The notes beneath the pieces are model-generated. The model searched no databases and had not been told where the DNA came from. It worked only from the letters and a program-made list of their open reading frames with translations. The position numbers were made by a program, and so were the translations under genes. A stretch of DNA of 40,819 nt from Prevotella sp. GTDB taxonomy: Bacteria; Bacteroidota; Bacteroidia; Bacteroidales; Bacteroidaceae. Location: positions 1 through 40,819 of the forward strand of contig JAEEPZ010000025.1 of NCBI GenBank assembly GCA_016285055.1, written 5' to 3'. Shown one piece after another: positions 1-9,323 of the stretch. Numbering within the stretch: the first letter of the stretch is position 1; every line of letters begins with the position of its first letter.

Positions 1-505
1 TGAGTTTGGCCTCCGTGCCCCCCAGGATGTGAGCATCGACTGGATGTCTGAGACCGAAGTCATCAGGGAGACCAACAGCCAGGCCAAGCGGCTGCCGCGC
101 CTTCTCAAGTGCTATCCCGAAGAGCTGAAACAGCTGCGGCAGTCTGAGGACGACCTGCTGAACCCCAGCGAAGTCCCCACCATCCGTCAGATGTACAGTC
201 TTTTCCTCCAGGGCCGGTTGAACATGCGCGCCGTGCTGGACTACTACTATGTGCTGTGCCAGACAAAGGGTAAGTACGAGACCAGCAAGGGTGGCGACTG
301 GACAGACCATGTCCTCGGCGCCTTTGGTCTGCGCCGCTTTGCCAGGGGCCTCATGTGGCTTATGCACGAGTCCCTGGGTCTCGAGCGCCAGCGCATGCCG
401 TGGTCGCCCAACGGGCACGAGGGCCACTTCCTGCAGGGCGAGCTGTTCGGCACGAACACCCGCAAGCAACGTTTCCTCCACATGCTGCGTTATTTCAAGC
501 TATGA
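1..505 (+). CDS. Nucleotidyltransferase-family protein, 5' truncated (C-terminal part)
   Basis: The reading frame is open from base 2, so the real start lies left of the window; a GTG at 29 is only an internal codon. About 167 residues remain. The tail, with a GLRRFARGLMWLMHE helix followed by a G-H-F-L-x-G-E-L segment and an R-F-L-H-M-L-R-Y-F end, resembles the C-terminus of the uncharacterised nucleotidyltransferase family PF14907 of Bacteroidales, often found near capsule or surface-polysaccharide genes. The catalytic N-terminal part is outside the window, so the activity cannot be checked here. Its stop overlaps the next start in ATGA, pointing to translational coupling with the metalloprotease gene. 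The family assignment is from memory of the family's C-terminal pattern and is moderately sure. Confidence 0.6.
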   Translation, partial: EFGLRAPQDVSIDWMSETEVIRETNSQAKRLPRLLKCYPEELKQLRQSEDDLLNPSEVPTIRQMYSLFLQGRLNMRAVLDYYYVLCQTKGKYETSKGGDWTDHVLGAFGLRRFARGLMWLMHESLGLERQRMPWSPNGHEGHFLQGELFGTNTRKQRFLHMLRYFKL

Positions 506-1314
506 AAACAGTAAGATACACCTTGTTAGCCCTTGCTGCTGCCCTGATGGTGGGCTGCGGCACGACGAAGACAGTGCCCATTACGGGCCGTCAGCAGAAT
601 CTGCTGGTGAGCGACGGCGAGATGCTGAGCCTCTCCACGCAGCAGTACAGTGAATACATGAAGACGGCGAAGCCCTCCACCAATTCCGCCAATACCGCCA
701 TGGTCAAGCGGGTAGGGCAGCGACTGGCCACAGCCGTCGAGAACTACCTGCGCAACAACGGCATGGCCGAAGACGTCAAGAACTACCAGTGGCAGTTCAA
801 CCTCGTCCAGGACCAGAACGTCAATGCCTGGTGCATGCCCGGCGGCCTTATCTGCGTCTACGAGGGCCTGCTGCCCGTCACGCAGGACGAGGCATCGCTG
901 GCCATCGTCCTTGGCCATGAGATTGCTCACGCTGTGGCCAAGCACTCAGCTGAGCAGCTCAGCACGCAAATCAAGCAGCAGTATGGCCTGCAGATCGGTA
1001 CGGCCGTGGCCGGTGCCTTAGGCATGGGCCAGAACACGCAGAGCATCGTTCAGGCTATTGCCGCCCAGGGCTTCAACTTCAAGAACCTCAGCTACTCACG
1101 CGGTCACGAGAATGAGGCCGACCACATGGGTCTCATCTTCGCGGCTATGGCTGGCTACAACCCGCAGGTAGCCCTGACCTTCTGGCAGCGCATGGCTTCC
1201 ATGTCGAACAACCAGACAGCCGAGTTCCTCAGCGACCACCCCAGCGATGCTACTCGCATCAAGAACATCCAGGGCTGGATGCCTGAGGCCATGCAGTATT
1301 ATAAGAAAAAATAA
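502..1314 (+). CDS. M48-family zinc metalloprotease, lipoprotein
   Basis: A 270-residue periplasmic peptidase of the M48 family (related to Ste24/HtpX and the BepA/LoiP type), expected to degrade or quality-control envelope proteins. Residues 1-19 form a lipoprotein signal ending in LMVGC, so the mature protein should be lipid-anchored at Cys19. The zinc site is H139-E-I-A-H143, with the third ligand E205 in the N-E-A-D motif. A second glycine-rich helical stretch follows the HEIAH helix, as usual for the family. The start at 502 (MKTVRY) is preferred over an upstream in-frame ATG at 355, because it begins exactly with the lipobox signal and overlaps the previous stop by four bases. It is cotranscribed with the gene before it and with galE, 15 bases downstream. 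Confidence 0.92.
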   Translation: MKTVRYTLLALAAALMVGCGTTKTVPITGRQQNLLVSDGEMLSLSTQQYSEYMKTAKPSTNSANTAMVKRVGQRLATAVENYLRNNGMAEDVKNYQWQFNLVQDQNVNAWCMPGGLICVYEGLLPVTQDEASLAIVLGHEIAHAVAKHSAEQLSTQIKQQYGLQIGTAVAGALGMGQNTQSIVQAIAAQGFNFKNLSYSRGHENEADHMGLIFAAMAGYNPQVALTFWQRMASMSNNQTAEFLSDHPSDATRIKNIQGWMPEAMQYYKKK

Positions 1315-1329
1315 AGCAAAAGAGATAGC

Positions 1330-2370
1330 ATGAAACAAACAATCCTCGTTACGGGTGGCACCGGATTCATTGGTAGCCACACCACCGTAGAGCTGCAAGA
1401 GGCAGGCTATGAGGTGGTTATCATCGACAATCTGTCCAATTCCAATGCAAATGTCGTTGACGGCATTGAGAAAATCACAGGCATCCGTCCTGCTTTCGAG
1501 AAGGTAGACTGCTGCGACATGGAGGCTTTGGAGGGCGTGTTCAAGAAGTATCCGAAGATAGAGGGCATCATCCACTTCGCCGCATCAAAGGCTGTGGGTG
1601 AGAGCGTGGAGAAGCCGCTGCTCTACTATCGCAACAACCTCACCTCACTCATCAATCTGCTGGAGCTCATGCCGAAGTACGATGTGAAGGGCATCATCTT
1701 CTCGTCCAGCTGCACGGTCTATGGTCAGCCTACGAAAGAGAACCTCCCTGTCACTGAGAATGCTCCCATCCAGAAGGCTTTGTCGCCCTACGGCAACACG
1801 AAGCAGATCAACGAGGAAATCATTCAGGACTACATCCACAGCGGCGCTCCCATCAAGAGCATCATCCTGCGCTACTTCAATCCTATCGGCGCCCACCCAT
1901 CAGCACTCATCGGCGAGCTGCCCAACGGCGTGCCCATGAACCTCATCCCCTTTGTCACGCAGACTGCCATCGGCATCCGCAAGCAACTGAAGATTTTTGG
2001 CAACGACTACAACACTCCCGACCACACCTGCATCCGCGACTACATCTATGTCGTTGACCTGGCCAAGGCTCATGTGAAGGCTATGGAGCGTGTGCTCGAC
2101 CAGCCCGACACTGATGCTGTGGAGGTGTTCAACATCGGCACAGGCCGCGGTCTCTCCACCTTGGAGGTTGTTGAAGGCTTCGAGAAGGCCACTGGCGTGA
2201 AGGTGAACTGGGAGTATGCTCCGCGTCGTGAGGGCGACATCGAGCAGGTGTGGGGCAATGTGGACAAGGCCAACAAAGTGCTTGGCTGGAAGGCTGACAC
2301 ACCTACCGAAGAAGTGCTGAAGAGTGCCTGGCGTTGGCAGGAGAAGCTGCGTGCCGACGGTGTGCAATAA
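1330..2370 (+). CDS. galE: UDP-glucose 4-epimerase
   Basis: A 346-residue NAD-dependent short-chain dehydrogenase/reductase of the extended type that interconverts UDP-glucose and UDP-galactose (Leloir pathway and precursor supply for surface glycans). The N-terminal Rossmann motif is GGTGFIGSH (residues 9-17). The catalytic pair is Y154 and K158 in YGNTK, preceded by the SSSCTVYG strand. The length is normal for the family. It lies 15 bases after the metalloprotease gene in the same direction and is followed by a strong hairpin, so it is probably the last gene of this operon. A galactose link to the secreted beta-galactosidase at the other end of the window is possible, but nothing in the sequence shows co-regulation. 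Confidence 0.96.
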   Translation: MKQTILVTGGTGFIGSHTTVELQEAGYEVVIIDNLSNSNANVVDGIEKITGIRPAFEKVDCCDMEALEGVFKKYPKIEGIIHFAASKAVGESVEKPLLYYRNNLTSLINLLELMPKYDVKGIIFSSSCTVYGQPTKENLPVTENAPIQKALSPYGNTKQINEEIIQDYIHSGAPIKSIILRYFNPIGAHPSALIGELPNGVPMNLIPFVTQTAIGIRKQLKIFGNDYNTPDHTCIRDYIYVVDLAKAHVKAMERVLDQPDTDAVEVFNIGTGRGLSTLEVVEGFEKATGVKVNWEYAPRREGDIEQVWGNVDKANKVLGWKADTPTEEVLKSAWRWQEKLRADGVQ

Positions 2371-2440
2371 GTGGCTGACTCTTAGCAAACAGGAGAGAGC
2401 TGATTCCATCATCTCTGCAAGACTGGTAACTCATCAAGAC

Positions 2441-2476
2441 AAAGGCCGCCCATCCTGTCAAAGGAGGGCGGCCTTT
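2441..2476 (+). terminator. Hairpin terminator after galE
   Basis: Perfect 11-bp inverted repeat (AAAGGCCGCCC at 2441-2451 with its complement at 2466-2476) around a 14-base loop. The U-tract is poor, with TTT inside the 3' arm and a later TTTT near 2497, but the placement 70 bases past galE and before a new promoter fits a transcription stop. Confidence 0.65.
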
Positions 2477-2553
2477 GCTGTGCTCTGCATGACTCTTTTA
2501 CAGATAAACGACAAAAAAAAGGTGATTTATTCGTCTGTTCATATTTTTATTTG

Positions 2554-2561
2554 TAAATTTG
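2554..2561 (+). promoter_or_regulatory. Candidate -7 box for the glycosidase pair
   Basis: TAAATTTG matches the Bacteroidetes -7 consensus TAnnTTTG and sits 43 bases before the ATG at 2605. No clear TTTG -33 element is seen 19-21 bases upstream, so the promoter may be weak or activator-dependent. Confidence 0.45.
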
Positions 2562-2604
2562 CACGCAGTATGGACTAAAAACTAACATCTAAATAACCTT
2601 GGAA

Positions 2605-5600
2605 ATGAGAAATCTTTTGAAGACATGTCTGGCTTTGGCCGTTATTCTGAGCCTGACGCTGCAGCCATTGCGGGCTGCCAACACCAAAAAGACTGTAGAG
2701 CAAGTGACAACGTCGGTGGAAGTGGTGGATGATGTCGACTACATCGTCACCAGCGCTACACCCTTCGCCAGCGAAGGCATCGTCAACATCACTAACACTG
2801 ACCATGCCGTCGTGATCCTGCAGAACGTGAAGCCCTCGAAGGCCATCCATTTGCTGCCCAGCCATGTGCAGATCAACGGTGCGAAGGCAGTGAACAACAG
2901 CAACTGCCAGGTGAAAATCTATAACCGTGGCTGCATCATCTTGCCCTACGGCAACAGCTTCAAGCCCCTCACGGTCTATTCTGAGAAAAACTTTGAGGGC
3001 GAGTCATCCAATAACTTCGGACTGGGCAACGACGGCGGTTTCATGAACACACTGACTGATGCCCAGCTGAACAACCGCATCCGCTCGTTCAAGCTGAAGC
3101 GCGGCTATATGGTGACATTCTCCATCAAAGCGCGGGGCCGAGGCTACAGCCGCTGCTTCATCGCTGCTGACAAAGACATCGAGATGGCCTCTATGCCTAT
3201 CATCCTCGACCGCAGCATCTCCTCCTACCGCATCTTCAAGTGGTATGACACAGGGAAGCAGCAGTTGGCAGGTGCCGGAGGCGACTTTAATGCCTGCTCG
3301 GCACTGAATGTCACCAGCACCTACACTTGGGGTACAACCAGTGACATGTCGCCTGACGTGGAGAACGTGCCACACCACATCTACGAGAACTATCCTTCAC
3401 CCGCTGCCCTTGGTGGCTGCACCACGTCGCCCCACATGAAGACCAACAATGAGCCTATGAACACTGCCGACGACCCGAAGGGTAAGACAGAGGACATAGA
3501 CCTCATCCTCTCGAACTGGGAAGACCTGATGGCTACGGGTATGCGTCTCTGCTCACCATCCTCATGGGACGGCAGCGACTACACCAACGGTACAGGATTT
3601 CTGAAGAACTTCTGCGATGAGATAGACAGGCGCGGATGGCGCTGCGACATCATCGACCTGCATTGCTACTGGCCTGAGGGAAACTTCGGCACCATCTCGA
3701 ACTGGACCAACAGCACTGGCCGACCTGTCTGGATTTCAGAGTGGGTGTGGGGCGCATCGTGGAACAGCAACGGTGCCTTTGCCAGCGGCGTCACTGAGGC
3801 ACAGAATGCTGAGGTGCTGAAACGCATCTGCAACGTGCTGAACAACAATTCAAACGTCGAAAGATATTATTATTGGAACAGCGAGCGTGACCCCTCAAGG
3901 CTCTACAAGAACGGCTCACTCACCCCTGCCGGTCAGTATTATGCCACCATCAACAGCGGACTGGGATTCAAGGGCAAGGAATATGTGCCCAAGACTCCGC
4001 CACAGGTGCCACCTACCGACCTGAGCATCGACTATGACGCAGCAAGCGGCAAGGCCACCCTGACTTGGACAGAGAGCAACGGAGAGATGAACGACTACAT
4101 CTATGTGCAGCGGCGTGAGAACAGCTATCAGGCATGGGTCACTGTGGTGGACGTGCCCCTGAAGGAAGAGACGGGCACCTACACTGTCAGTGACGTGGAT
4201 GCCAAGGACGGCTGGGAGTTCCGCATCACTGAGAAGATGGCCAACAACACCATCAAATCGTCGAACACCGTCATGGTGGTGAACAACAGCGTGAAGGCTG
4301 GCGATGCTGTCGATGTTGAAGGCAAGACGATGTATCTGGGCGGCAATGCCATCTTCAACGGTTCCTTCGACATGGGCCTCCGTGGATGGACCAACGGGCA
4401 GGGCACATCACTTGGCCAACCCTGGTTCCAGACTCCTGCCATTGGTGGTGCCGACGGCGGTGCCTATCTCCAGTGCTATGGCAACGGCGGCACCAATACG
4501 GTACAGGCCGTGAAGACAGCTGTGAAAGTCGACCCAGAGGCCGTCTATTACTTCATGGTGGACGCATGCAACATGGGTGAGAAGACCATCGCCAGAGTGG
4601 GTCTCAGCAATAACGGCACCTCCCTCAACGGCGGAACGGTGGCCACGTTCAACAATACCTCGGCAGCATGGAACACCAACTTCTATACCTTCAGCAGCGG
4701 TGCCAACGAGTATGCCATCATTCTGCTGAACACGCTCAATGCTCAGGCTCGGTTCGACAACTTCAAGCTCTTCCGCCTCTTTGACACAAAGGAAGAGGCA
4801 CTGGCCGATGCTGCTGCGAAGGCAAGGCAGCGTGCGCAGGATTTCATGGCATATAATCCGCTGTTCAACGACATCCTCACCTCGCAGCTTGCCATTGTCA
4901 AGGAAGACCAGCAAGAAGACATCGCATACGTGGATGACCTGACCGACACCGCCATCAAGGCAGGCTCCCTCTTCCCCATCTTGCGTGACCGTGCCGCTGA
5001 GGTGAGCCACATCGTCAGCCAGTATCCCATCTTCGGCAGCGAGGAGCTGGCAGCCCTCACCAATGACATTCTGACCCAGAGCGTCATTACCCCACAGAGC
5101 ATCTTGGAACAATATGCCGCCCTGACCGATGCCATCGATGAGTACATGCCATTGGCAACAGCAGAAGGCAAGGTGCAGTCGCCCAACTTCGTCAGCTCAA
5201 GTGGGTGGACGGTGAAAGCCGGTACTTACACTGGAGGTGACCAGCGCTTGGCTACACAGGACGGTGTGACCTGCTGGAACGCATGGTGGTCGCTCAATCC
5301 CAGCAACGACAACGGCAGCACAATGGCCATCAAGCAGGACATAGCAGCCCTCGACCTTCCTGGTCTCTACTTCCTGCAGTGTCGTGCTTCCACCCAGCAC
5401 TACTGTCTGAGCGACCAGCACGCTTTCCTGAAGAAAGGCAATGAGACCCTCACCAGCCCCGTGCTGAGAAAGGACTACCTGGACCTGAGCAACATCAGCG
5501 TGGACGACCGCTGGGAGACACTCACCACGCCGCCCTTCTATGTGGACAATGGTGAGAGCTTGACCATCGGCTTTGAAAGTTCAAAAGCAGGCAGCACAGA

Positions 5601-6315
5601 CATGGCCTATCGCAAGGTGGGTGACACTAATGGCAGCGGCGACCATCGCGAGGGATGGTGGTGTGCCACCGATTTTGCCCTGCGGTTCCTGCCTTACTAT
5701 CAGACCAGCGTCACCGCCGCACAGTGGCAGACAGCCTGCCTGCCCTACAGCGTGGCCGCTTCGCCTAAGATGAAGTTCTACCAGATAGCAGGCATCCTCA
5801 GCGATTTCTCCGCTTTGTGCTTGGAGGAAATAGAAGAAGTGGCCGCAGGAGAGCCCTTCCTCTATATGCCTGAGGAGAACATGGCTTGCTTCCGTGAATA
5901 CGGCGAGGTGAAAGAGAAAGCCAATGGCCGAGGCACGGGCAACCTGCGTGGCTTCTATGCTACCACAGGCACCGTTCCCTCCAAGCACTATGCCCTCGTC
6001 GATGGTGTCTGGTGCAAGCCTGAAGGCCGTTTGCCCATAGGCAACTATCATGCCGTGCTGCGACCCTTCGATGACAAGAACAGCAATCCTTACACCCTCT
6101 TCGCCTCTTGGGATGGCCCCACCGTTCCCATCACAGGCATCACAGACAGCGAGCTGGAAGTGCTCACCTCAGACATCAACCAGCCCTCCATCCTCCGCTC
6201 TCAACCTTCCACCCTCTACACCACCAGCGGATTGCCTGTCAAGCAGCAGTCTGCCACTCCTGGCATCTACATCAAGGTTGAGAATGGCAAAGCCACCAAA
6301 ATCATTATCAGATGA
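2605..6315 (+). CDS. Secreted modular glycoside hydrolase, GH128-like
   Basis: A 1236-residue secreted protein. The signal peptide is residues 1-25 (ending PLRA). An N-terminal beta-rich region spans about 30-230. A catalytic region of about 235-455 carries the pattern of the Asl1/glycosyl-hydrolase catalytic core, GH128: E283 in NNEPMN as likely acid/base, the SPSSWDG strand, HCYWPEG, and E379 in WISEWVW as likely nucleophile. GH128 members cut beta-1,3-glucans. A fibronectin-III-like module (about 475-570), a carbohydrate-binding-like jelly roll (about 585-720), a helical linker and a second jelly-roll-like module (about 860-1040) follow. The last 40 residues end in a G-I-Y-I tail typical of Bacteroidales exported proteins. 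ATG 2605 is preferred to TTG 2599, because it starts the signal peptide directly. The stop overlaps the next start (ATGA). Substrate is inferred from family only. Confidence 0.8.
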   Translation: MRNLLKTCLALAVILSLTLQPLRAANTKKTVEQVTTSVEVVDDVDYIVTSATPFASEGIVNITNTDHAVVILQNVKPSKAIHLLPSHVQINGAKAVNNSNCQVKIYNRGCIILPYGNSFKPLTVYSEKNFEGESSNNFGLGNDGGFMNTLTDAQLNNRIRSFKLKRGYMVTFSIKARGRGYSRCFIAADKDIEMASMPIILDRSISSYRIFKWYDTGKQQLAGAGGDFNACSALNVTSTYTWGTTSDMSPDVENVPHHIYENYPSPAALGGCTTSPHMKTNNEPMNTADDPKGKTEDIDLILSNWEDLMATGMRLCSPSSWDGSDYTNGTGFLKNFCDEIDRRGWRCDIIDLHCYWPEGNFGTISNWTNSTGRPVWISEWVWGASWNSNGAFASGVTEAQNAEVLKRICNVLNNNSNVERYYYWNSERDPSRLYKNGSLTPAGQYYATINSGLGFKGKEYVPKTPPQVPPTDLSIDYDAASGKATLTWTESNGEMNDYIYVQRRENSYQAWVTVVDVPLKEETGTYTVSDVDAKDGWEFRITEKMANNTIKSSNTVMVVNNSVKAGDAVDVEGKTMYLGGNAIFNGSFDMGLRGWTNGQGTSLGQPWFQTPAIGGADGGAYLQCYGNGGTNTVQAVKTAVKVDPEAVYYFMVDACNMGEKTIARVGLSNNGTSLNGGTVATFNNTSAAWNTNFYTFSSGANEYAIILLNTLNAQARFDNFKLFRLFDTKEEALADAAAKARQRAQDFMAYNPLFNDILTSQLAIVKEDQQEDIAYVDDLTDTAIKAGSLFPILRDRAAEVSHIVSQYPIFGSEELAALTNDILTQSVITPQSILEQYAALTDAIDEYMPLATAEGKVQSPNFVSSSGWTVKAGTYTGGDQRLATQDGVTCWNAWWSLNPSNDNGSTMAIKQDIAALDLPGLYFLQCRASTQHYCLSDQHAFLKKGNETLTSPVLRKDYLDLSNISVDDRWETLTTPPFYVDNGESLTIGFESSKAGSTDMAYRKVGDTNGSGDHREGWWCATDFALRFLPYYQTSVTAAQWQTACLPYSVAASPKMKFYQIAGILSDFSALCLEEIEEVAAGEPFLYMPEENMACFREYGEVKEKANGRGTGNLRGFYATTGTVPSKHYALVDGVWCKPEGRLPIGNYHAVLRPFDDKNSNPYTLFASWDGPTVPITGITDSELEVLTSDINQPSILRSQPSTLYTTSGLPVKQQSATPGIYIKVENGKATKIIIR

Positions 6316-8960
6316 AACGCACCGTCATCCTCTTAGCCTGCTGCTGTCAGCTGGCTCTTTGTCCCGCCCAGGTGGTGACAAAGGCTGATGTAACTGTTTC
6401 CTTCGACCTCAGTCAGCAAGGCCACCGCTTCAGTCCTACGTGGGGCCTGGACCAGGCTTGGTACAACGAGCAGAACCTGCGCAAGGGACTGAACCACATG
6501 GGAAAGGAGAACGTCAAAGTGGGACGCACAGCCTATCGCTTCACCAAGCCACTGGTCAACGACTCAGCTCTGGCCAGCGACGTCATCAACATGATGAAGC
6601 GCCGTGCCTCTGTCTTCGACATTTTCGACAAGAAGCTTCCCCTCTTCTTCACAGCCGACCAGGATGCAGGCACCTGCGACTACTTCGTGGTGAACAAGAA
6701 CTGCAATGTGCAGCACTGGGCAGCCATGATCAACAGTCATGTGCACTGGATGCAGGCAAATACCGACCATCCCATCATGGGCGTCTCACCCTTCAATGAG
6801 CCCGACTACTGGACAACTGAAGAGGGCGCCACCGTGTCTAAACAGGTGCAGGTGGCAAAGCTGCTGCGCGAGAATTATCCTCGCATGGACAGCGTCAACC
6901 TGGTGGGCGGCAACACGCTGAACAATGACAAGGCGTTGACGTGGTACTCCAGTGGCAAGCAATACTACGACTGGGGCAACACACACCAGCTGGCCGGTTC
7001 TTTCGACAACTATGTCAAGTTCTACCAGCAATTGGTCAAGGACGGCAAGGTGGGCTACAACGACGAGATGCACAATGTGACTGAAGCCATGACAGGCCTG
7101 GAATACGGCATGACTGTCGGCATCTGGTGGGGCTTCGACAGCCGTGCCCGTGGTGAGTTCTGCGACATCAGCAGTCATGGCGAGCGCCTCAGCTATGGTG
7201 AGCACCGTGACAACTGGACCTCTGCCAGTGTCTATCGCCATGATGACGGACGCGTGAAGGCATTTGTGGGTTCCAGCGAGCGGCAGGCAGTGAGCACCAG
7301 CTATCAGTTTGTGTCAATAGACCGCGATGTCTACTTCGACGGCTATGGCCCTACACGGCAGTACCGCATGGTGATGCCTGGAGGTACGGGCTATCAGACT
7401 GGGCAGACCAATGCTGAGTGTGTCATCGACATCTCCTTCGGTGACGATGTGCCGCCAGTGGCCATTACAGACGGCATGTACAAACTGGTGAACAGGACAA
7501 CAGGCAACGCCATTGCCGTCAGTGGCAGCAGCATTGTGATGCAGAAGTACACAGGCAACGCAAGACAGCAATGGAACATCAGCCGTGTCAGTACGCGGAT
7601 TGGCGGAGACTTCAGCTTCTTCGACTTTACCTCAGCCAACAACTCGAAGACGAGAATCAACGTAAGGGACTTTTCCACAGCAAGTCCCGCTGAAATCATT
7701 GCCTATTCAGTCAACGAGACGCCCACCAGCAACGAGCAGTGGTATCTGCAGTATGCTGGCAATGGCTACTATTACATACGTAACCGTGAGAGCGCCTTCT
7801 ATCTGGCCGCTTCCTCCAGCAGCAAGGCCAATGACGTAAAGGTGGAGCAGCGCAGTCTTCCGATGAATGAGGCTGGCAAACGGCTGATGCAGTGGCGCCT
7901 GATGCCCGTTGACATGGCCTACGAGACAATGGCTCCTGCCACGCCGTCAGGCTTAGAGGCTCGGTCACAGTCGGCTTCTGTCCTTCTGACCTGGAGCATG
8001 GGCACTGAGAACGACCTCGACGGCTACATGATTCTGCGCTGTGAGGAAGGCACTGAGGAGTGGAACACCATAGCTCGCCGCGTAGCACAGCCGACGGAAG
8101 GGCTCAGCACAGCGGCCTATGTGGACAACACCGTACTGCCGGGACATGCCTATCAGTATAAGGTAAAGGCTATCGATACGGCGCAGAACCAAAGCACGCC
8201 TTCAGAAGTGGTCAGCGTCACTGTTCCCACCGACAGGGCACTGGTAGGCCACTGGCCCATGGATGGAAGCATCAACGATGTGACAGACAACAGCCGCCAT
8301 GCCGCCGTTGCCCTCAATGTTGCCTACGTTGAAGGACATGAGGAAGGTGCACAGGCGCTGCGCTTCACCAGTGGTCAATGGGCACAGCTGCCTGTCAATA
8401 CTGCCGCCAGCGAAGAGCTGACCGTGGCTGCGTGGGTCAGGGTGATGTCGGCGTCAGGATGGCAAAGGCTGTTTGACTTTGGCTACGATACCAATCATTA
8501 TCTTTTCCTCACCCCCAACAACGGCTCTGCCATGCGACTGGCCATCAAGAACGGCAGCAACGAAGAGCGCCTCGACGCTCCTGCATTGCCAACGGGAAAG
8601 TGGAAACATGTCACTGTGACGATGAGACCGGGGAAGACCTGCATCTATGTGGATGGCGAACTGAAGGCCAGCAGCTCTGCTATCACCATCAGCCCTGCCG
8701 ACGTGAAGCCCGTCATCTGTTACTTAGGGCGCAGTTTCTTCAACGGTGACCCTTACTTCTCAGGGATGATGCAGGATTTGCGCATCTACAACTACTCACT
8801 GAGCGAAGACGAGGTGCAAAGTGTGTTCAACGGCATCTCTGCCATCAGCGAACCTGAGGCAGAGCCCACACCCTCGGCCGTGTACAACATGGAAGGCATC
8901 CGCCTGCAACAGCCACGCCGTGGACTGAACATCATCGACGGCAAGGTCATCCTCAAGTAA
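6312..8960 (+). CDS. Secreted TIM-barrel glycosidase-like protein with ricin, FN3 and LamG modules
   Basis: An 882-residue exported protein, translationally coupled (ATGA overlap) to the GH128-like gene. The signal peptide is residues 1-20 (ALCPAQ). A probable clan-A (TIM-barrel) catalytic region covers about 25-390: SPFNEPDYW places E163 as acid/base, and E252 or E258 (in NDEMHNVTEAM) could be the nucleophile. I do not recognise the GH family with confidence. Then come a ricin-type beta-trefoil (about 395-535, with repeated Q-W motifs), a fibronectin-III module (about 545-640), a LamG/concanavalin-like module (about 645-835, starting GHWPMDG) and a short C-terminal tail (VYNMEGIRL ... GLNIIDGK). 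Coupling to a GH128-like partner suggests the two act on the same polysaccharide, possibly a beta-1,3-glucan. No SusC/SusD genes are nearby. Confidence 0.75.
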   Translation: MKRTVILLACCCQLALCPAQVVTKADVTVSFDLSQQGHRFSPTWGLDQAWYNEQNLRKGLNHMGKENVKVGRTAYRFTKPLVNDSALASDVINMMKRRASVFDIFDKKLPLFFTADQDAGTCDYFVVNKNCNVQHWAAMINSHVHWMQANTDHPIMGVSPFNEPDYWTTEEGATVSKQVQVAKLLRENYPRMDSVNLVGGNTLNNDKALTWYSSGKQYYDWGNTHQLAGSFDNYVKFYQQLVKDGKVGYNDEMHNVTEAMTGLEYGMTVGIWWGFDSRARGEFCDISSHGERLSYGEHRDNWTSASVYRHDDGRVKAFVGSSERQAVSTSYQFVSIDRDVYFDGYGPTRQYRMVMPGGTGYQTGQTNAECVIDISFGDDVPPVAITDGMYKLVNRTTGNAIAVSGSSIVMQKYTGNARQQWNISRVSTRIGGDFSFFDFTSANNSKTRINVRDFSTASPAEIIAYSVNETPTSNEQWYLQYAGNGYYYIRNRESAFYLAASSSSKANDVKVEQRSLPMNEAGKRLMQWRLMPVDMAYETMAPATPSGLEARSQSASVLLTWSMGTENDLDGYMILRCEEGTEEWNTIARRVAQPTEGLSTAAYVDNTVLPGHAYQYKVKAIDTAQNQSTPSEVVSVTVPTDRALVGHWPMDGSINDVTDNSRHAAVALNVAYVEGHEEGAQALRFTSGQWAQLPVNTAASEELTVAAWVRVMSASGWQRLFDFGYDTNHYLFLTPNNGSAMRLAIKNGSNEERLDAPALPTGKWKHVTVTMRPGKTCIYVDGELKASSSAITISPADVKPVICYLGRSFFNGDPYFSGMMQDLRIYNYSLSEDEVQSVFNGISAISEPEAEPTPSAVYNMEGIRLQQPRRGLNIIDGKVILK

Positions 8961-9060
8961 AGGTAGAGTCCTACGCCTTCTATCTTCTGCCACAATAAAA
9001 ACAGCAGATTTTCTGTTTCACGCCTGCTTGTTTCATCTTTTGTCGTGCATCCCCAAAAAA

Positions 9061-9121
9061 GTCCGAAGGCTTCGGACGCTTCGTCCGAAGGCTTCGGACA
9101 GAGTGTCCGAAGGCTTCGGAC
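9061..9121. repeat. Three 17-bp palindromes at a 22-bp period
   Basis: GTCCGAAGGCTTCGGAC occurs three times, identical, at 9061-9077, 9083-9099 and 9105-9121, with 5-bp spacers that differ. Each copy is an 8-bp inverted repeat around one base. The arms can also pair between neighbouring copies. It lies in the 363-bp gap between convergent genes (8961-9323), downstream of the glycosidase pair. It may act as a bidirectional transcription or RNA-decay barrier or as a protein-binding array. The rest of the gap holds a further hairpin at 9181-9204 and the minus-strand terminator listed separately. Confidence 0.9.
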
Positions 9122-9263
9122 AAAAATATGATGTCTCTTCCCGCTAAAAATATATCTCCTCAGCAGCGCGCATGGTCGGGTGGTGCACGTATTCGTGCAC
9201 ACCAGCCATCTGAAAAAGCGGAAGAACCTAAAATCCCCCGGAACGTTCTGCTTTCACAGGCAT

Positions 9264-9303
9264 AAAAAAAGTGCGGCTGAGTAGCTCGACTATTCAACCG
9301 CAC
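9264..9303 (-). terminator. Rho-independent terminator of the lipoprotein/beta-helix operon
   Basis: Read on the minus strand, the stem GTGCGGTTGAATA pairs with its near-complement ending CCGCAC and is followed by seven T. It starts 20 bases past the stop of the beta-helix gene. Confidence 0.88.
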
Positions 9304-9323
9304 AATTCTTGAAAAAAGCAGTA

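Noticed and set aside
355..501. Upstream in-frame extension of the metalloprotease
   Set aside because: It would overlap the preceding gene by 150 bases and bury the lipoprotein signal; ATG 502 begins exactly at the signal.
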